Assembly: GCF_014656435.1 (NCBI RefSeq)
Contig: NZ_BNCK01000004.1
Location: 248,001 to 312,000, forward strand
Direction: 5' to 3'
Length of the DNA stretch: 64,000 nucleotides
Source of the DNA: Thalassotalea marina
Lineage (GTDB): Bacteria > Pseudomonadota > Gammaproteobacteria > Enterobacterales > Alteromonadaceae
Part shown: piece after piece, positions 9,368 through 18,883 of the stretch
Numbering within the stretch: the first letter of the stretch is position 1
How the letters are laid out: the number at the start of each line of letters is the position of its first letter
Translations under genes and position numbers: made by a program
Notes under the pieces: generated by a model
What the model was told of the DNA's origin: nothing
Databases searched by the model: none
What the model saw: only the letters and a program-made list of their open reading frames with translations

Positions 9368-10063
9368 ATGTGTGGTCGATTAAATATAACTGATGACCCT
9401 TTTGTTTCTGCCCTAGTTGAATTACTGGGTGTTGTTAACCCAACACAAAAGCTTAATTTTGGTCGCTTTAAGCGTGCAACAGATAACATATCAATCATCA
9501 GGCAAGTTAATGGTCAAAACCAAATAGATGACGCCACATGGTGGCTATTGCTAGAACAAACGGATACTGGCTTTAAACCATCACGCTATACGTCGTTTAA
9601 TACACGATATGACAAACTAAACGTATATAGAAGCGCAGGATATCAGCCATTTAGACAAAGTCGCTGTATCGTACCAGCCAAAGGATTTGGTGAAACCGAG
9701 TTTGTGAATAAAAAACCAATACATTATTACGACTTTGAAAGCGACACGGGTGAAGCTATGGCTTTTGCAGGACTATACAAAGAGTGGATTCACCCAATCA
9801 CTGGCGAATATAAATTATCTTGTTCGATAGTTACCTTACCACCACATCCTAAACTCAAGCATATACACAGCAAAGCCATGCCGCTAATTTTACCGCTACA
9901 TGACAACGCGACTCAAAGATGGTTGGATCAATCAAACAACCAAGCCATTGGCCTTGAGGATTTATTGATCCCTAACATCCCAGTTAACTTAAAAGCGACC
10001 CCTATTAAAAAACCAAGTGAACCTGTTGCCATAGATCAATCACAACTGATTTTTGCTGATTAA
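9368..10063 (+). CDS. yedK: SRAP family protein (YedK/HMCES), abasic-site DNA-protein crosslinker
   Basis: Proteins of this family protect abasic sites in single-stranded DNA by forming a thiazolidine crosslink through the amino group and thiol of Cys2. Here the N-terminus is MCGRLN, so Cys2 is exposed once Met1 is removed. The family's RCIVPAKGF segment with a following Glu and the HSKAMP histidine motif are present. The length of 231 residues is normal. It lies 8 bases after ldhA, and its stop overlaps the convergent chemoreceptor stop by 4 bases. No LexA-type operator is evident, so SOS control is not shown by sequence. Confidence 0.93.
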   Translation: MCGRLNITDDPFVSALVELLGVVNPTQKLNFGRFKRATDNISIIRQVNGQNQIDDATWWLLLEQTDTGFKPSRYTSFNTRYDKLNVYRSAGYQPFRQSRCIVPAKGFGETEFVNKKPIHYYDFESDTGEAMAFAGLYKEWIHPITGEYKLSCSIVTLPPHPKLKHIHSKAMPLILPLHDNATQRWLDQSNNQAIGLEDLLIPNIPVNLKATPIKKPSEPVAIDQSQLIFAD

Positions 10064-12189
10064 GAAGTTTTAAGCTTTGATAGCAATGCCTCTAAATGTT
10101 TTACAGAATCATTAATTTCCATAGCGCTCTGCTCTGACGATTCTGAAAGTTGTGCAACTTCTTTTGTTGCATCACCAACAATTACCATATTTCTACTTAA
10201 CTCTTCCGACACTTGGCTTTGTTCTTCAGCAGCAGCAGCGATTTGTAAGATATGCTCGGTTACAGCTTCTATTTGAATAACTGTTTGTTTCATTTTTTCA
10301 AAAACTTCTCTAGAACGATCTGCCGCATCACTTGCTTTTCCACTACCGGTTTCAATTAAGTTCACTGTTTGTGATACTTCCGATTGGAGTGCATTTATCA
10401 CCTGAGATATTTCTCCAACTGAGTCGGCGGTTTTCGATGCTAATGCTCTAACTTCATCTGCCACCACGCTAAATCCGCGGCCATGGTCGCCAGCTCTGGC
10501 AGCTTCAATCGCAGCATTTAGCGCTAATAAATTTGTCTGTTCAGCGATTGCTGCAATTACATCAAGGATCTTTTTAATATCTTCACTGCGCGCTGAAACT
10601 GCTTTTACAGCGACAGTGGCAGCCGACATTTCTTCAGATAATTCAGATACCTCTTGTGTTGCTTTTGAAACATCAACTTCTGTTTCTTTAACATAAGTTG
10701 TCGCAGTTTCTGCGTTATTAGCAGCACTAGATGCAGTGCTTGCCACTTCATGCGCTGTTGCCGACATTTCAGTTATCGCAGTGACAATGCTGTCAATTTC
10801 TTTTTGTTGCAGCATTATCTGGTAATTAGTCTGCACTGCACTCTCTTTACTGACCTCGCTGCTTTCCATCACAGATCTTCCAGATTGTTTGGCCTGTTCT
10901 AACAATTCACAAACTTTAATTCGAAATTGATTAAACGCATTAGCTAAACGAATGAGCTCTTCATGAGAGCTCACTTCAAGAGATTGTGTTAAATCGCCAC
11001 CTTTACCTGCCAGTTCTTGCATCCTGCTAGCCACTAAATCAACAGGCTTAACAATAGAGCGACTGAACCATTGGAACAGTAGTAACGCAATCACGGTTAA
11101 AATGATACCCAACATAAAAAACGTGGTTAAGATACTGGCTATTTCACTTTTAACGCCGTTCGAAATATTGGCAACAGGCTGCATCGCAACGTTTTCATCA
11201 ATTCCTACTATCAATAGCCAATTTTCGTTAGCTATAGAGATAGGAATTTGACGAACAAAAATAAGCTGTCCATCTAAGCTCAACCCTTGTTGTTTACCCA
11301 TATGAGCTAAAATCGCTTCACTGTTTTTTGTTGCCTCTTTAAATGGGCGCGCTAGGCTTTTTAGCTGATCGGATGCCGCGGCTACAAAAAAGTCTTGGCT
11401 TACAATAAAAACACTGGAATTGCCTTGATAAAGTGACTGCTTTAATTTAGTAGCTTTTTCTTGTAGTAATGGCAAATTTAAATCTGCTCCAACAACCCCT
11501 CTAAAACTTCCGTTTGCGATTACAGGAGCTACAAGGCTTGTCATTAACTCAGTGTAGCCAGGGCGGATTTCATATTTATAGGGATTTATGATACAGGGTT
11601 TTAGTTTTTCTTTAGAGCAAAGAAACCACTCCGCAGCCCTATTTCCGAACTCATCCAATGTTTCGTCGTACTTTTCTGCACCTAGTTCTATCGGCTCTTG
11701 AGATATTACTCCGCTTTCTTCTTTGACAAAATACACCTCAAAGCTTCCCTCACCTTTAACTGAGTGAGAAAAACCAGATACAAAATCTTTGTCTTTACCA
11801 TCAAATTTGTTTTGTTCAAACTGAGCATAAGCAGATGAAACTGGGGCAAACGTTAAAGTATTAGATACCAATGCTTCAGTTTGTTCGCGCGACAAACTTC
11901 CCGCTAGTTTTCCCTCGATGCTTGCGCCAATTTGTTTTGATAATGTGGCCGGATACTGAAAAGCCTTTTCAATAATAGAAGAAACTTCACTGGCTATGGC
12001 TGATGATTTTGCAGCGACCGTTTGTTCTATTTGAAGTTTAATTTCGCTATTTACTTGTTCTGCAATTTCTTTTTCTGCTTTATGCAAATAGATATAACCG
12101 ACAATCAAGTAGCCAGCTGAAATTAAAATTAATATCGAGCCAACAAAGCCGAGAAGCTTAATTGCCAGACTTTTCTCTGATAGCGTCAT
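10060..12189 (-). CDS. Methyl-accepting chemotaxis protein with dCache sensor
   Basis: This 709-residue inner-membrane chemoreceptor passes ligand signals to CheA/CheW. It has an N-terminal membrane helix at about 10-32, a large periplasmic double-Cache domain at about 35-335, a second membrane helix near 345-370, a HAMP domain, and a long cytoplasmic signalling coiled coil. The hairpin tip motif EQTNLLALNAAIEAARAGD is near residues 550-568. No C-terminal CheR-docking pentapeptide is visible. It starts 14 bases after the stop of the TorF-like porin gene, so the two are probably one transcript. Its stop overlaps the convergent SRAP gene. The ligand cannot be assigned. Confidence 0.94.
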   Translation of the reverse strand: MTLSEKSLAIKLLGFVGSILILISAGYLIVGYIYLHKAEKEIAEQVNSEIKLQIEQTVAAKSSAIASEVSSIIEKAFQYPATLSKQIGASIEGKLAGSLSREQTEALVSNTLTFAPVSSAYAQFEQNKFDGKDKDFVSGFSHSVKGEGSFEVYFVKEESGVISQEPIELGAEKYDETLDEFGNRAAEWFLCSKEKLKPCIINPYKYEIRPGYTELMTSLVAPVIANGSFRGVVGADLNLPLLQEKATKLKQSLYQGNSSVFIVSQDFFVAAASDQLKSLARPFKEATKNSEAILAHMGKQQGLSLDGQLIFVRQIPISIANENWLLIVGIDENVAMQPVANISNGVKSEIASILTTFFMLGIILTVIALLLFQWFSRSIVKPVDLVASRMQELAGKGGDLTQSLEVSSHEELIRLANAFNQFRIKVCELLEQAKQSGRSVMESSEVSKESAVQTNYQIMLQQKEIDSIVTAITEMSATAHEVASTASSAANNAETATTYVKETEVDVSKATQEVSELSEEMSAATVAVKAVSARSEDIKKILDVIAAIAEQTNLLALNAAIEAARAGDHGRGFSVVADEVRALASKTADSVGEISQVINALQSEVSQTVNLIETGSGKASDAADRSREVFEKMKQTVIQIEAVTEHILQIAAAAEEQSQVSEELSRNMVIVGDATKEVAQLSESSEQSAMEINDSVKHLEALLSKLKTS

Positions 12190-12203
12190 GTTTTAGCCTT
12201 AGA

Positions 12204-12896
12204 TTAGAAGTTAAAGGTATAGCTCACCGTTGCGATGACTCTTGTTTCACCGTAAGTGTCGAGATCAGTCCCTTCAACCCCTAAACCAAAATTTACATCA
12301 TTCCATGAATATTGCCCTATTGCTTTCCAATGAAAGTAACTATCGTCATTACCTTCCCAAGTAAATTTGTCGTCATTTAGACTTTTTGAACGATCGATTT
12401 GAAAATCTATAGACAAGTTATCTCTGATTGGTAAGGTATGCATCAAGGCGATAACGTAATGCTTGGCATCTGTGCCAGCATAATCATCGGCATACCAAAC
12501 TTTTACGCTGGTATCTTGATAGCCTAATTGAAAATAAATTTCACTGTAGTTGATATCACTGCTATCGTCGTCACCAAGATAGCTATAGTAAACAAAACCA
12601 ACGTCATACCAGGTTGCAGACGAGATATTGCCTGCATAGCCTACATAATAATCTACCTCCATGTCGGTACCGTCATTAAAGTCTACATTGGAGCCCCATA
12701 CACCAGCATATACTCCATATTTATTTGACCAATCTAAACTACCTTGTAACGCAGGTTTTTCATCTGTCTGGGTTACACCGTTAAATAAATAATCTGACAC
12801 CAAAGTTACTGTCCCTGACACATCGGCATAGGCTTGGCTTGAAGCAGTCAAACATAAAGCAACTGCAGTATAACGTAAAAGTGAAGGATTTTTCAT
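12204..12896 (-). CDS. TorF family putative outer-membrane porin
   Basis: This protein of about 230 residues has a signal peptide (MKNPSLLRYTAVALCLTASS, then QAYAD) and a body of alternating beta strands ending in VSYTFNF, with the C-terminal aromatic expected of an outer-membrane barrel. The opening DVSGTVTLVSDYLFNGVTQTD is characteristic of the TorF-like family. The start at 12896 is preferred over the upstream ATG at 12917 because GGGGAA lies a few bases before it and the signal peptide is then complete. It is followed at 14 bases by the chemoreceptor gene. The transported solute is unknown. Confidence 0.85.
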   Translation of the reverse strand: MKNPSLLRYTAVALCLTASSQAYADVSGTVTLVSDYLFNGVTQTDEKPALQGSLDWSNKYGVYAGVWGSNVDFNDGTDMEVDYYVGYAGNISSATWYDVGFVYYSYLGDDDSSDINYSEIYFQLGYQDTSVKVWYADDYAGTDAKHYVIALMHTLPIRDNLSIDFQIDRSKSLNDDKFTWEGNDDSYFHWKAIGQYSWNDVNFGLGVEGTDLDTYGETRVIATVSYTFNF

Positions 12897-13154
12897 AGAT
12901 TCCCCAGAGCAAAGCAATTTCTCGTTTAGTCTGAGTTAACTATAGTGAAGAATTATGATAACCACATAATTTGTTGCGATTTTTTTTAAAAGTTTTGCAA
13001 ACTCTAATAAAACTAAAGAAGTTCCGACGTGATAAATTCATAGAATAGTCAAATTCTATATTCTGCACAATAAACGCCAAAGCAAATATAATGACAAAAG
13101 ATGCCAAATTGAATTGGCGTTACCCTTGCTTTGTTAACCTAAATTTTTAAGAGT

Positions 13155-13187
13155 AAAAAAGGCGACTTAATGTTATTAAGACGCCTT
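13155..13187 (-). terminator. Terminator of the EAL-HDOD gene
   Basis: The arms AAGGCG and CGCCTT extend into CTTAAT/ATTAAG with one internal mismatch (13159-13187). On the minus strand this is followed by a run of six T. It lies just past the stop of the gene at 13216. Confidence 0.8.
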
Positions 13188-13215
13188 CAAAGATACGAGT
13201 TAATTGTTGAACTCT

Positions 13216-14427
13216 TTAAATGCCTAACTCTTGGCACCAGCGACAAGCTTCAACGAATTCTTTATGCATGTAATCACTGCTGAGGCCATAAACCTCTGCA
13301 ACATTTTCCATATTTTCGCCTTTACCAACAATATAGTCAGTAACAAATGATAGCAATTCACCTAAGACACCTTCTCGATGTACTAACGCTTTTTCAATTG
13401 GTTCTGCTAAAGGCATGGTTTCTATAATTTCGCTCATTGGCATACTAAGCACAACTTCAATTGCACTTAATAGACCAGTAATAAACGCGTATTCTCTAGC
13501 TTTCTCGAATGCATCAGCAGTAGCTAGTGAAGTCATCAACTTAGCCGTAATAAGCGCTTGTTTTGATACTTCATCTGTTTTATCTGTTGTTAATTTAGAA
13601 AGTGCTAAAATAGTGACAAACTGTTTAAGTTTTTCTTCACCCAAATAAGCTGTTGCTTGTTTTAACGAAGTAATTTCCACTCGAGTGCTTGTAGCGACAT
13701 TGTTGACCATTTTCAGTAGGCCAACACTTAAATTTACATCGCGACTGATAATTTCAGCAATCACCTCAAAATCTAATGGTGTATTGAAGGTTTCACTGAT
13801 CAAGTGCAGCATTTGTGCTTTAATTGGCGCGAGTGTTTGCCCTTCAATAATTTCCGGCTCGTGATAAAAATAACCTTGGTAAAAGTTAAAACCTACTTCT
13901 GCTAAAGACTGAAGTTGAAAACGAGTTTCGACCTTCTCAGCTGCTAATTTAATGTTGAAAGGCTTTATGCGCTTTACAATAGATTGTAAACGTTTTGGGT
14001 TATTTTTTTCGATATCGACTTTGATAATAGATATGAATGGGAATAGAACATCCCACTTTTCATCTAAGTCGTATTCTGTAAGGGCAATTCGATAACCCTT
14101 TTCAAAATAATACTTAACGATTTTAAGTAATCTTTCTGTCGGGGAAGTATGACCGACAAGCTCAATAACGATAGATTTACGATCAAAAAATAATGGATAT
14201 TTATTGATAAGACACTTTTCAGTAAAATTGATAAAAGACAGCTTTCCCAAACTGATAGCTTTTATATCGCCTTGAAGGTGGTTTTGAATAATTAACTTAG
14301 AACTGGCAATATCCTGATCAATTTCAGGAAATCTATTGTCTGGGCTTTCACGAAACAACAATTCATAACCAATCGTCCTTGAATTGCGATCTAAAATGGC
14401 TTGGCGAGCAATATATGTACTGTACAT
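13216..14427 (-). CDS. EAL-HDOD signalling protein with degenerate EAL domain
   Basis: The 403-residue protein has an N-terminal EAL-like domain (about 1-200) and a C-terminal HDOD domain (about 205-400), the layout of the CdgJ/YuxH group that modulates motility and cyclic-di-GMP responses. The EAL motif is ELL and the first glutamate is kept. The ExLE position reads ELVG, the DFGxG loop is replaced by EYDLDEK, and only one Asp remains in KVDI. It is therefore probably not an active phosphodiesterase and may act through binding, a family-based inference. It is monocistronic with its own terminator. Confidence 0.9.
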   Translation of the reverse strand: MYSTYIARQAILDRNSRTIGYELLFRESPDNRFPEIDQDIASSKLIIQNHLQGDIKAISLGKLSFINFTEKCLINKYPLFFDRKSIVIELVGHTSPTERLLKIVKYYFEKGYRIALTEYDLDEKWDVLFPFISIIKVDIEKNNPKRLQSIVKRIKPFNIKLAAEKVETRFQLQSLAEVGFNFYQGYFYHEPEIIEGQTLAPIKAQMLHLISETFNTPLDFEVIAEIISRDVNLSVGLLKMVNNVATSTRVEITSLKQATAYLGEEKLKQFVTILALSKLTTDKTDEVSKQALITAKLMTSLATADAFEKAREYAFITGLLSAIEVVLSMPMSEIIETMPLAEPIEKALVHREGVLGELLSFVTDYIVGKGENMENVAEVYGLSSDYMHKEFVEACRWCQELGI

Positions 14428-14498
14428 CTATGTTTTCAACGTTTTTATTATATTGATTTAACATACCCATTTCTCTGTTAAAAATAAAGAGCTAACTA

Positions 14499-15761
14499 TT
14501 AATTTTGCTCGCTTTTAGTTTTGATTATCTGTTGAAACAAAACTATTTCTTTATCATGCAAGCCTGGCGTTATTTCTCGCTCTAATTCCAACAAGGTTAC
14601 CATTAAATCAAACACTAAAATGTTTTGAAATTTTGGCAATACAATGCCTTTGTTAATATTAGGGCCTTTGGCGATAAAAATTGCATCTAAATCATTATTA
14701 CCTAGTGCATCAAATCCATGTGTTCCTTTATGAAGTTTTCCCTTGCCAACTTGAAAATCTGGTTTGACAAAAACACTGGGCGGAATAGCTTCAACTATCA
14801 TATCGGGTATGCCAGCTTTTTTGTCACCAAACTGCCAATGTTTGGGAAAGTCTTTAGCTAGATATACTTTGTAATGATTAGAATTTTCAACCGAGGTTAA
14901 ATGTGTTTTAACTTGTTCTAACGTATTTTTATTAGATTCATATATGTAAAGTTGAGTTTCGCCATTAACAATTCGTAATTGAGGAAACGGCTGTAACAAA
15001 GTTTTTGTGAGTATTGATACATTACTATCAATATCAACCATACCATGATCTGACACTAGTAGGATATTGGGTGTTAAATCTGTTTCTTGTTCAATTCTAT
15101 GAAAAAAACTAGCGAGCAATGCGTCGAGTTCTTTAATTGCATTTTGTAGTTCAACTGATGTTGTTCCATATTTATGGCCAGCGCTATCAACCGTGGAAAA
15201 ATAGGTAATCACTAAATTTGGTCGTTCAGGCTCAGGTAGTTTAAGCCATTCTACCAATTTATCTAACCGGTCCTTATTAGGCGTATTATGTTTATATTGA
15301 AAATAATAACTAGGATAAATACCAGAAACTTTTGCTTCTGACTCTGGCCAAAAATACACCCCGGTTTTAATACCGTGTTTTTCCGCTATAGTCCAAATAG
15401 GCTCAGCTGTAAGCCAGCGATTGTCATTTGCCCCCGCACCTAATTTATAGTTTTCTTGAAGTTTACGATGATAAAACTTGTTGTGAACGATGCCATGCTC
15501 AGCAGGATACTTTCCAGTAACAATTGAAATATGGTTAGGAAAAGTTTTACTAGGATAAACCGGTTTAAGGCCATCAGATATCACACCATCTTTACTTAAA
15601 GACGATATAAATGGCGGTTTATACATAGTTAAATATTTATGAGCAAAACCATCAATAGAAATTAAAATAATAGGATTTTTAGCAAACGTAGAAAATGACG
15701 TTAGAATGCACGCGGCGATGATATAGAATTTGAACATATATGGTTTGACTAACAAGTGCAT
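14499..15761 (-). CDS. Alkaline-phosphatase-superfamily phosphodiesterase (NPP/ENPP type)
   Basis: This exported enzyme is predicted to hydrolyse nucleotide pyrophosphate or phosphodiester bonds. The metal-binding ISIDGF motif is near the N-terminus, the nucleophile is T73 in SKTFPNH, and the later metal motifs are STVDSAGHKYG, SDHGM and GTHGFD. A hydrophobic segment ending FSTFAK at about 29 is a signal peptide. The first ATG and a second at 15737 are both possible starts, and neither has a strong ribosome-binding site. It lies 46 bases behind the phosphoribosyltransferase gene on the same strand. The exact substrate is not determinable. Confidence 0.88.
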   Translation of the reverse strand: MHLLVKPYMFKFYIIAACILTSFSTFAKNPIILISIDGFAHKYLTMYKPPFISSLSKDGVISDGLKPVYPSKTFPNHISIVTGKYPAEHGIVHNKFYHRKLQENYKLGAGANDNRWLTAEPIWTIAEKHGIKTGVYFWPESEAKVSGIYPSYYFQYKHNTPNKDRLDKLVEWLKLPEPERPNLVITYFSTVDSAGHKYGTTSVELQNAIKELDALLASFFHRIEQETDLTPNILLVSDHGMVDIDSNVSILTKTLLQPFPQLRIVNGETQLYIYESNKNTLEQVKTHLTSVENSNHYKVYLAKDFPKHWQFGDKKAGIPDMIVEAIPPSVFVKPDFQVGKGKLHKGTHGFDALGNNDLDAIFIAKGPNINKGIVLPKFQNILVFDLMVTLLELEREITPGLHDKEIVLFQQIIKTKSEQN

Positions 15762-15807
15762 AAAGTGACGACCACTTTACGCACTTTTCATGGCTAATTA
15801 ATGAAAT

Positions 15808-16365
15808 TTAGACAAATAAATGTTTTATATTGGCTAAATCCGTTTTACCTTCAATGATTTCTTCTGGTGTTAGACCAGATATTTCATGAGGAAAAACTAA
15901 CCATTCTTCTGACTCGTGAACAAAATAGTCTGGAACAAGGTCAACTTTACTATTTTTTGGCTTATACCAAGGGCACGCAATACGAATATCATTTGGCAAA
16001 TTGTTTCGCATAAGAAGTTTCAATTGCTTAATTAGTGCCTCGATACTTCTACCTGAATCAAAAACATCGTCAACAATTAACAAGCTATCGCCTGCATTTG
16101 CATTTTCAATAATGTAGTGCAGTCCATGAACTTTGATTTCTTTACTTTGCTGGTTGATGCCATAATATGAAGACGTTCTAACCGCAATATGATCGGTATC
16201 GATTTTTTTATAGTCAAAATACTCTTGAACTGCGATACCAATTGGCGCACCACCGCGCCAGATGCCAACGATATAATCAGGTCTAAAACCATCTTCAAAA
16301 ACTTTTGCTGCCACTCTAAACGAGTCTTCTAATAATTCTTGAGCAGTTATAAATTTCTTTTCCAT
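15808..16365 (-). CDS. Phosphoribosyltransferase family protein
   Basis: This 185-residue cytoplasmic protein has the type I phosphoribosyltransferase fold signature: the PRPP-binding loop LLIVDDVFDSGRS at about residues 94-106, and the upstream IVGIWRGGAPIG loop. It resembles the COG2236 group of hypoxanthine or xanthine-like phosphoribosyltransferases, but the specificity hood does not identify the base. It sits between the NPP-type phosphodiesterase and the M28 peptidase, all on the minus strand. A purine-salvage role is inferred from family. Confidence 0.87.
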   Translation of the reverse strand: MEKKFITAQELLEDSFRVAAKVFEDGFRPDYIVGIWRGGAPIGIAVQEYFDYKKIDTDHIAVRTSSYYGINQQSKEIKVHGLHYIIENANAGDSLLIVDDVFDSGRSIEALIKQLKLLMRNNLPNDIRIACPWYKPKNSKVDLVPDYFVHESEEWLVFPHEISGLTPEEIIEGKTDLANIKHLFV

Positions 16366-16435
16366 AACTTAATACTTTTTTAGGTGTTGATAACGCCATT
16401 ATACGACGATACGAAGTCAAATCATAACTATATGG

Positions 16436-17362
16436 TCAGGTTTTGTTAAAAACCTTTGCTAAATACAATATATGTTCAAGGATAATATTAGTATTTTTTA
16501 AGAAAAAAGATGGGTTAATATTTTCAAACGTATCATTTGTGGTGTGATAGTTTTTATGAATACCATTACAGAAAAATAGCACCGGAATCTTCTTTTTATT
16601 AAATGAACTATGATCGCTAGCTTTAAGCCATTTTATAGCAGTATTCTCACCTGTCAGCGTGTTTCTAAATCGTGTGTATACTCGTTGCCCCATCAAGTCG
16701 TCTACACGATAAAGTGCATCAATTTCTTGTTGAGACAACACTTTATTTAACCCCTTAGCCAGCATAAAAAGCTTATTGGTATTTATTGTCCCGGCGACCA
16801 TATCAATGTTGATGTTTATTAGCGTTTCTTTTATTAGCGCAGGATTTGATTCAACAAAGGCCTTGCTTCCTTTTAGCCCCTGCTCTTCTGCATCTGTAAA
16901 CAAGAAGACAAAATTCGCAGGAACATCCCTTTCTTTTATTGACGCAGCGATAGACAGTAATGCACTAGTTCCCGATGCATTGTCGTCTGCTCCATTGTAT
17001 ATACCAAACTTACCTTTACCTTTGTGATCATAATGTGCAGACAAAATAATCCAGTTGCCACTTTTATTGGGCCTGCCAAGATGCGTACCAATGATATTAG
17101 TACCTTGTTTAGTTTCACTAATATGCCGATAAAAGAATTTTTGCTGAAAGTTATTATTCAGAGGTGATATGCCAATTTCAGTCAACTGACTAATAATATA
17201 TTGTTGACTTAGCAAACTGCCATTAGTTTGTGGCGCCCTACCAGCGAACTCGTCAGACGCTAACAATTTTAAATGCCCTAATAATTTACTGTTATCTATC
17301 TTATTGAATAACGCTGCTTGGACATTTAAACAACAAAAAATATAAACCAGAAGCCATTTCAC
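16436..17362 (-). CDS. M28 family zinc peptidase, short form
   Basis: The 308-residue exported peptidase lacks a PA insert. The zinc-site motifs are present in order: SAHYDH, NGADDNASG, TDAEEQGLKGS, NIDM and a final HKNYHTTND histidine segment. A signal peptide covers the first 16 residues. The start codon is GTG at 17362; it lies only 4 bases after the stop of the TPR lipoprotein gene, so translation is probably coupled. It shares family and active-site layout with the larger M28 protein at 6.5-8.2 kb. Confidence 0.9.
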   Translation of the reverse strand: MKWLLVYIFCCLNVQAALFNKIDNSKLLGHLKLLASDEFAGRAPQTNGSLLSQQYIISQLTEIGISPLNNNFQQKFFYRHISETKQGTNIIGTHLGRPNKSGNWIILSAHYDHKGKGKFGIYNGADDNASGTSALLSIAASIKERDVPANFVFLFTDAEEQGLKGSKAFVESNPALIKETLININIDMVAGTINTNKLFMLAKGLNKVLSQQEIDALYRVDDLMGQRVYTRFRNTLTGENTAIKWLKASDHSSFNKKKIPVLFFCNGIHKNYHTTNDTFENINPSFFLKNTNIILEHILYLAKVFNKT

Positions 17363-17366
17363 TGAG

Positions 17367-18539
17367 TTAATGCCTTTGACGAATAAAATTTAGTTTTGCA
17401 GTATATTCTTGGTTACTGGGCCCTTGGCCAATTAACCTAACCGCTTTTTCAATTGATTGTTCAGCCCTATGAACGTCCCCTAATGCATAATACGCCTTAG
17501 TTAAACCAAAATAACTTTCATGTAATCTAGGCTCCATTTTTAAAGCCCGTCGATAATACGAAACTGCATTTTCGAATTTACTTTCATAAAAAGCTTCATT
17601 GCCAAGCATGACTAAATAATAGGGATTTTTTAATCTTTTTTGGTGTATTGACGTCATAATATTTTTAGCCTCACCTATATCACCTAACGCTGCTAAAGTT
17701 ATCGCTAAATTACGAAAAACAGTATAGTTTTCTTCATCAAGAAATAGCGCATAATTGTAGACACCTTTTGCTTGATTCAACATATTATTGAATTTATATA
17801 AAATTCCCAAATTCCCCCAAGCCGATGAAAAGCTGGGGTTAATTTTTACTGCCGCTTTAAAATAAGCGTAGGCTAAATCATATTGCCCATTTACCATCGC
17901 ATTGGCACCTTTATTGTTATAAAACATGGCTAAAATAGCTGCTTTATCTATATCAAATGAATCAAAATTTTGAGCATTAATAGATGGATCAAAGTCAATT
18001 ATTCTTGCTTGGGTTAGAAATAAAATGGGAGTATTGGGCGCTTTCTTAACTTTTACTTGGATATTTACATGACCAGCTAACGTATTGTAATTGCCATTTC
18101 GCATCCAATACTCTGGTACGTCTACATGTTTAAATTCGACATCCATTTCGGCGTACTGCGCCAAGCTATAAGCCATTATTGTTAACGAAAGGCAATTTGC
18201 CGATTTACTGTGAAACGCTTGTGAGGCTGTAAGGTTAGCATTCGAGTGGTAACTTAAATCAATATAGTCACGAGAAAACAGATACTTGACCAATTTATTG
18301 ATACGCCTGTTTGGCTCTTGAATATTGCGCAGTTTTGTCTGCACAAACTCTTTCATCTCTTCGTCTAATGCAAAAACTTCATCTTCAGTTTCAATAATAT
18401 AAGTTTGGTGTTTAGGAAAAGCACTATCGACAAACAAAGTTTCGTAATTAGTAACAGTACTTTTTGCTTTACCGTTTGAAGAACACCCTATTAAGCTTAT
18501 AGTGAGCGAAACAACTAACAATGATATTGCTATCTTCAT
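17367..18539 (-). CDS. TPR lipoprotein with transglutaminase-like domain
   Basis: The 390-residue protein starts with a lipoprotein signal ending LIGCSS, so it is predicted to be lipid-anchored. The middle part carries a likely transglutaminase-like core: Cys in SANCLSL, then His in LAGHVNIQ and a downstream Asp in RIIDFD. About five TPR repeats fill residues 200-370. It is the first gene of a pair with the M28 peptidase (4-base gap). It could scaffold or act on periplasmic peptides, but no substrate can be named. The cysteine-histidine-aspartate reading comes from motif spacing only. Confidence 0.8.
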   Translation of the reverse strand: MKIAISLLVVSLTISLIGCSSNGKAKSTVTNYETLFVDSAFPKHQTYIIETEDEVFALDEEMKEFVQTKLRNIQEPNRRINKLVKYLFSRDYIDLSYHSNANLTASQAFHSKSANCLSLTIMAYSLAQYAEMDVEFKHVDVPEYWMRNGNYNTLAGHVNIQVKVKKAPNTPILFLTQARIIDFDPSINAQNFDSFDIDKAAILAMFYNNKGANAMVNGQYDLAYAYFKAAVKINPSFSSAWGNLGILYKFNNMLNQAKGVYNYALFLDEENYTVFRNLAITLAALGDIGEAKNIMTSIHQKRLKNPYYLVMLGNEAFYESKFENAVSYYRRALKMEPRLHESYFGLTKAYYALGDVHRAEQSIEKAVRLIGQGPSNQEYTAKLNFIRQRH

Positions 18540-18883
18540 AACAACCTCGCGTATATGGCTAGCTTATCACTTAAATATAGTACTAAATAATTCGTAGCGA
18601 AAATGACGTTCCACTTTGTTAACAAATTTTTACAACAAAACGTTTACATTGCTGATAAAGATGAAAAAGGCACAATAAAACAAAGTTACACCAACCACAA
18701 AATTATCAACAAAACAGTATATATCCTTACTTGAAATAAGGTTTTACTGTTTGATCTAGTTTGGAAAATTATCAGTTTATCTGCTATTACTTAAGTACAG
18801 TCAAAACAGGTATTACTTAATGGATGCAACCAGTTTTAGCTAAATCATAATTTAGTTAATACACGAGCTTTAAGGATAGAACT
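18540..18883. other. Divergent intergenic region
   Basis: This 344-base AT-rich gap separates the minus-strand TPR lipoprotein gene from the plus-strand signalling operon and must hold promoters in both directions. It contains the perfect palindrome TTTGTTAACAAA (18615-18626) and an imperfect dyad CCTTActtgaaaTAAGG (18725-18741) followed by TTTT, either of which could be an operator. I see no gene or RNA. AAGGA at 18872-18876 is the ribosome-binding site of the next gene. Confidence 0.5.

Noticed and set aside
9368-10063. SOS box in front of the SRAP gene
   Set aside because: No CTG-N10-CAG-type LexA motif was found in the ldhA-SRAP region.
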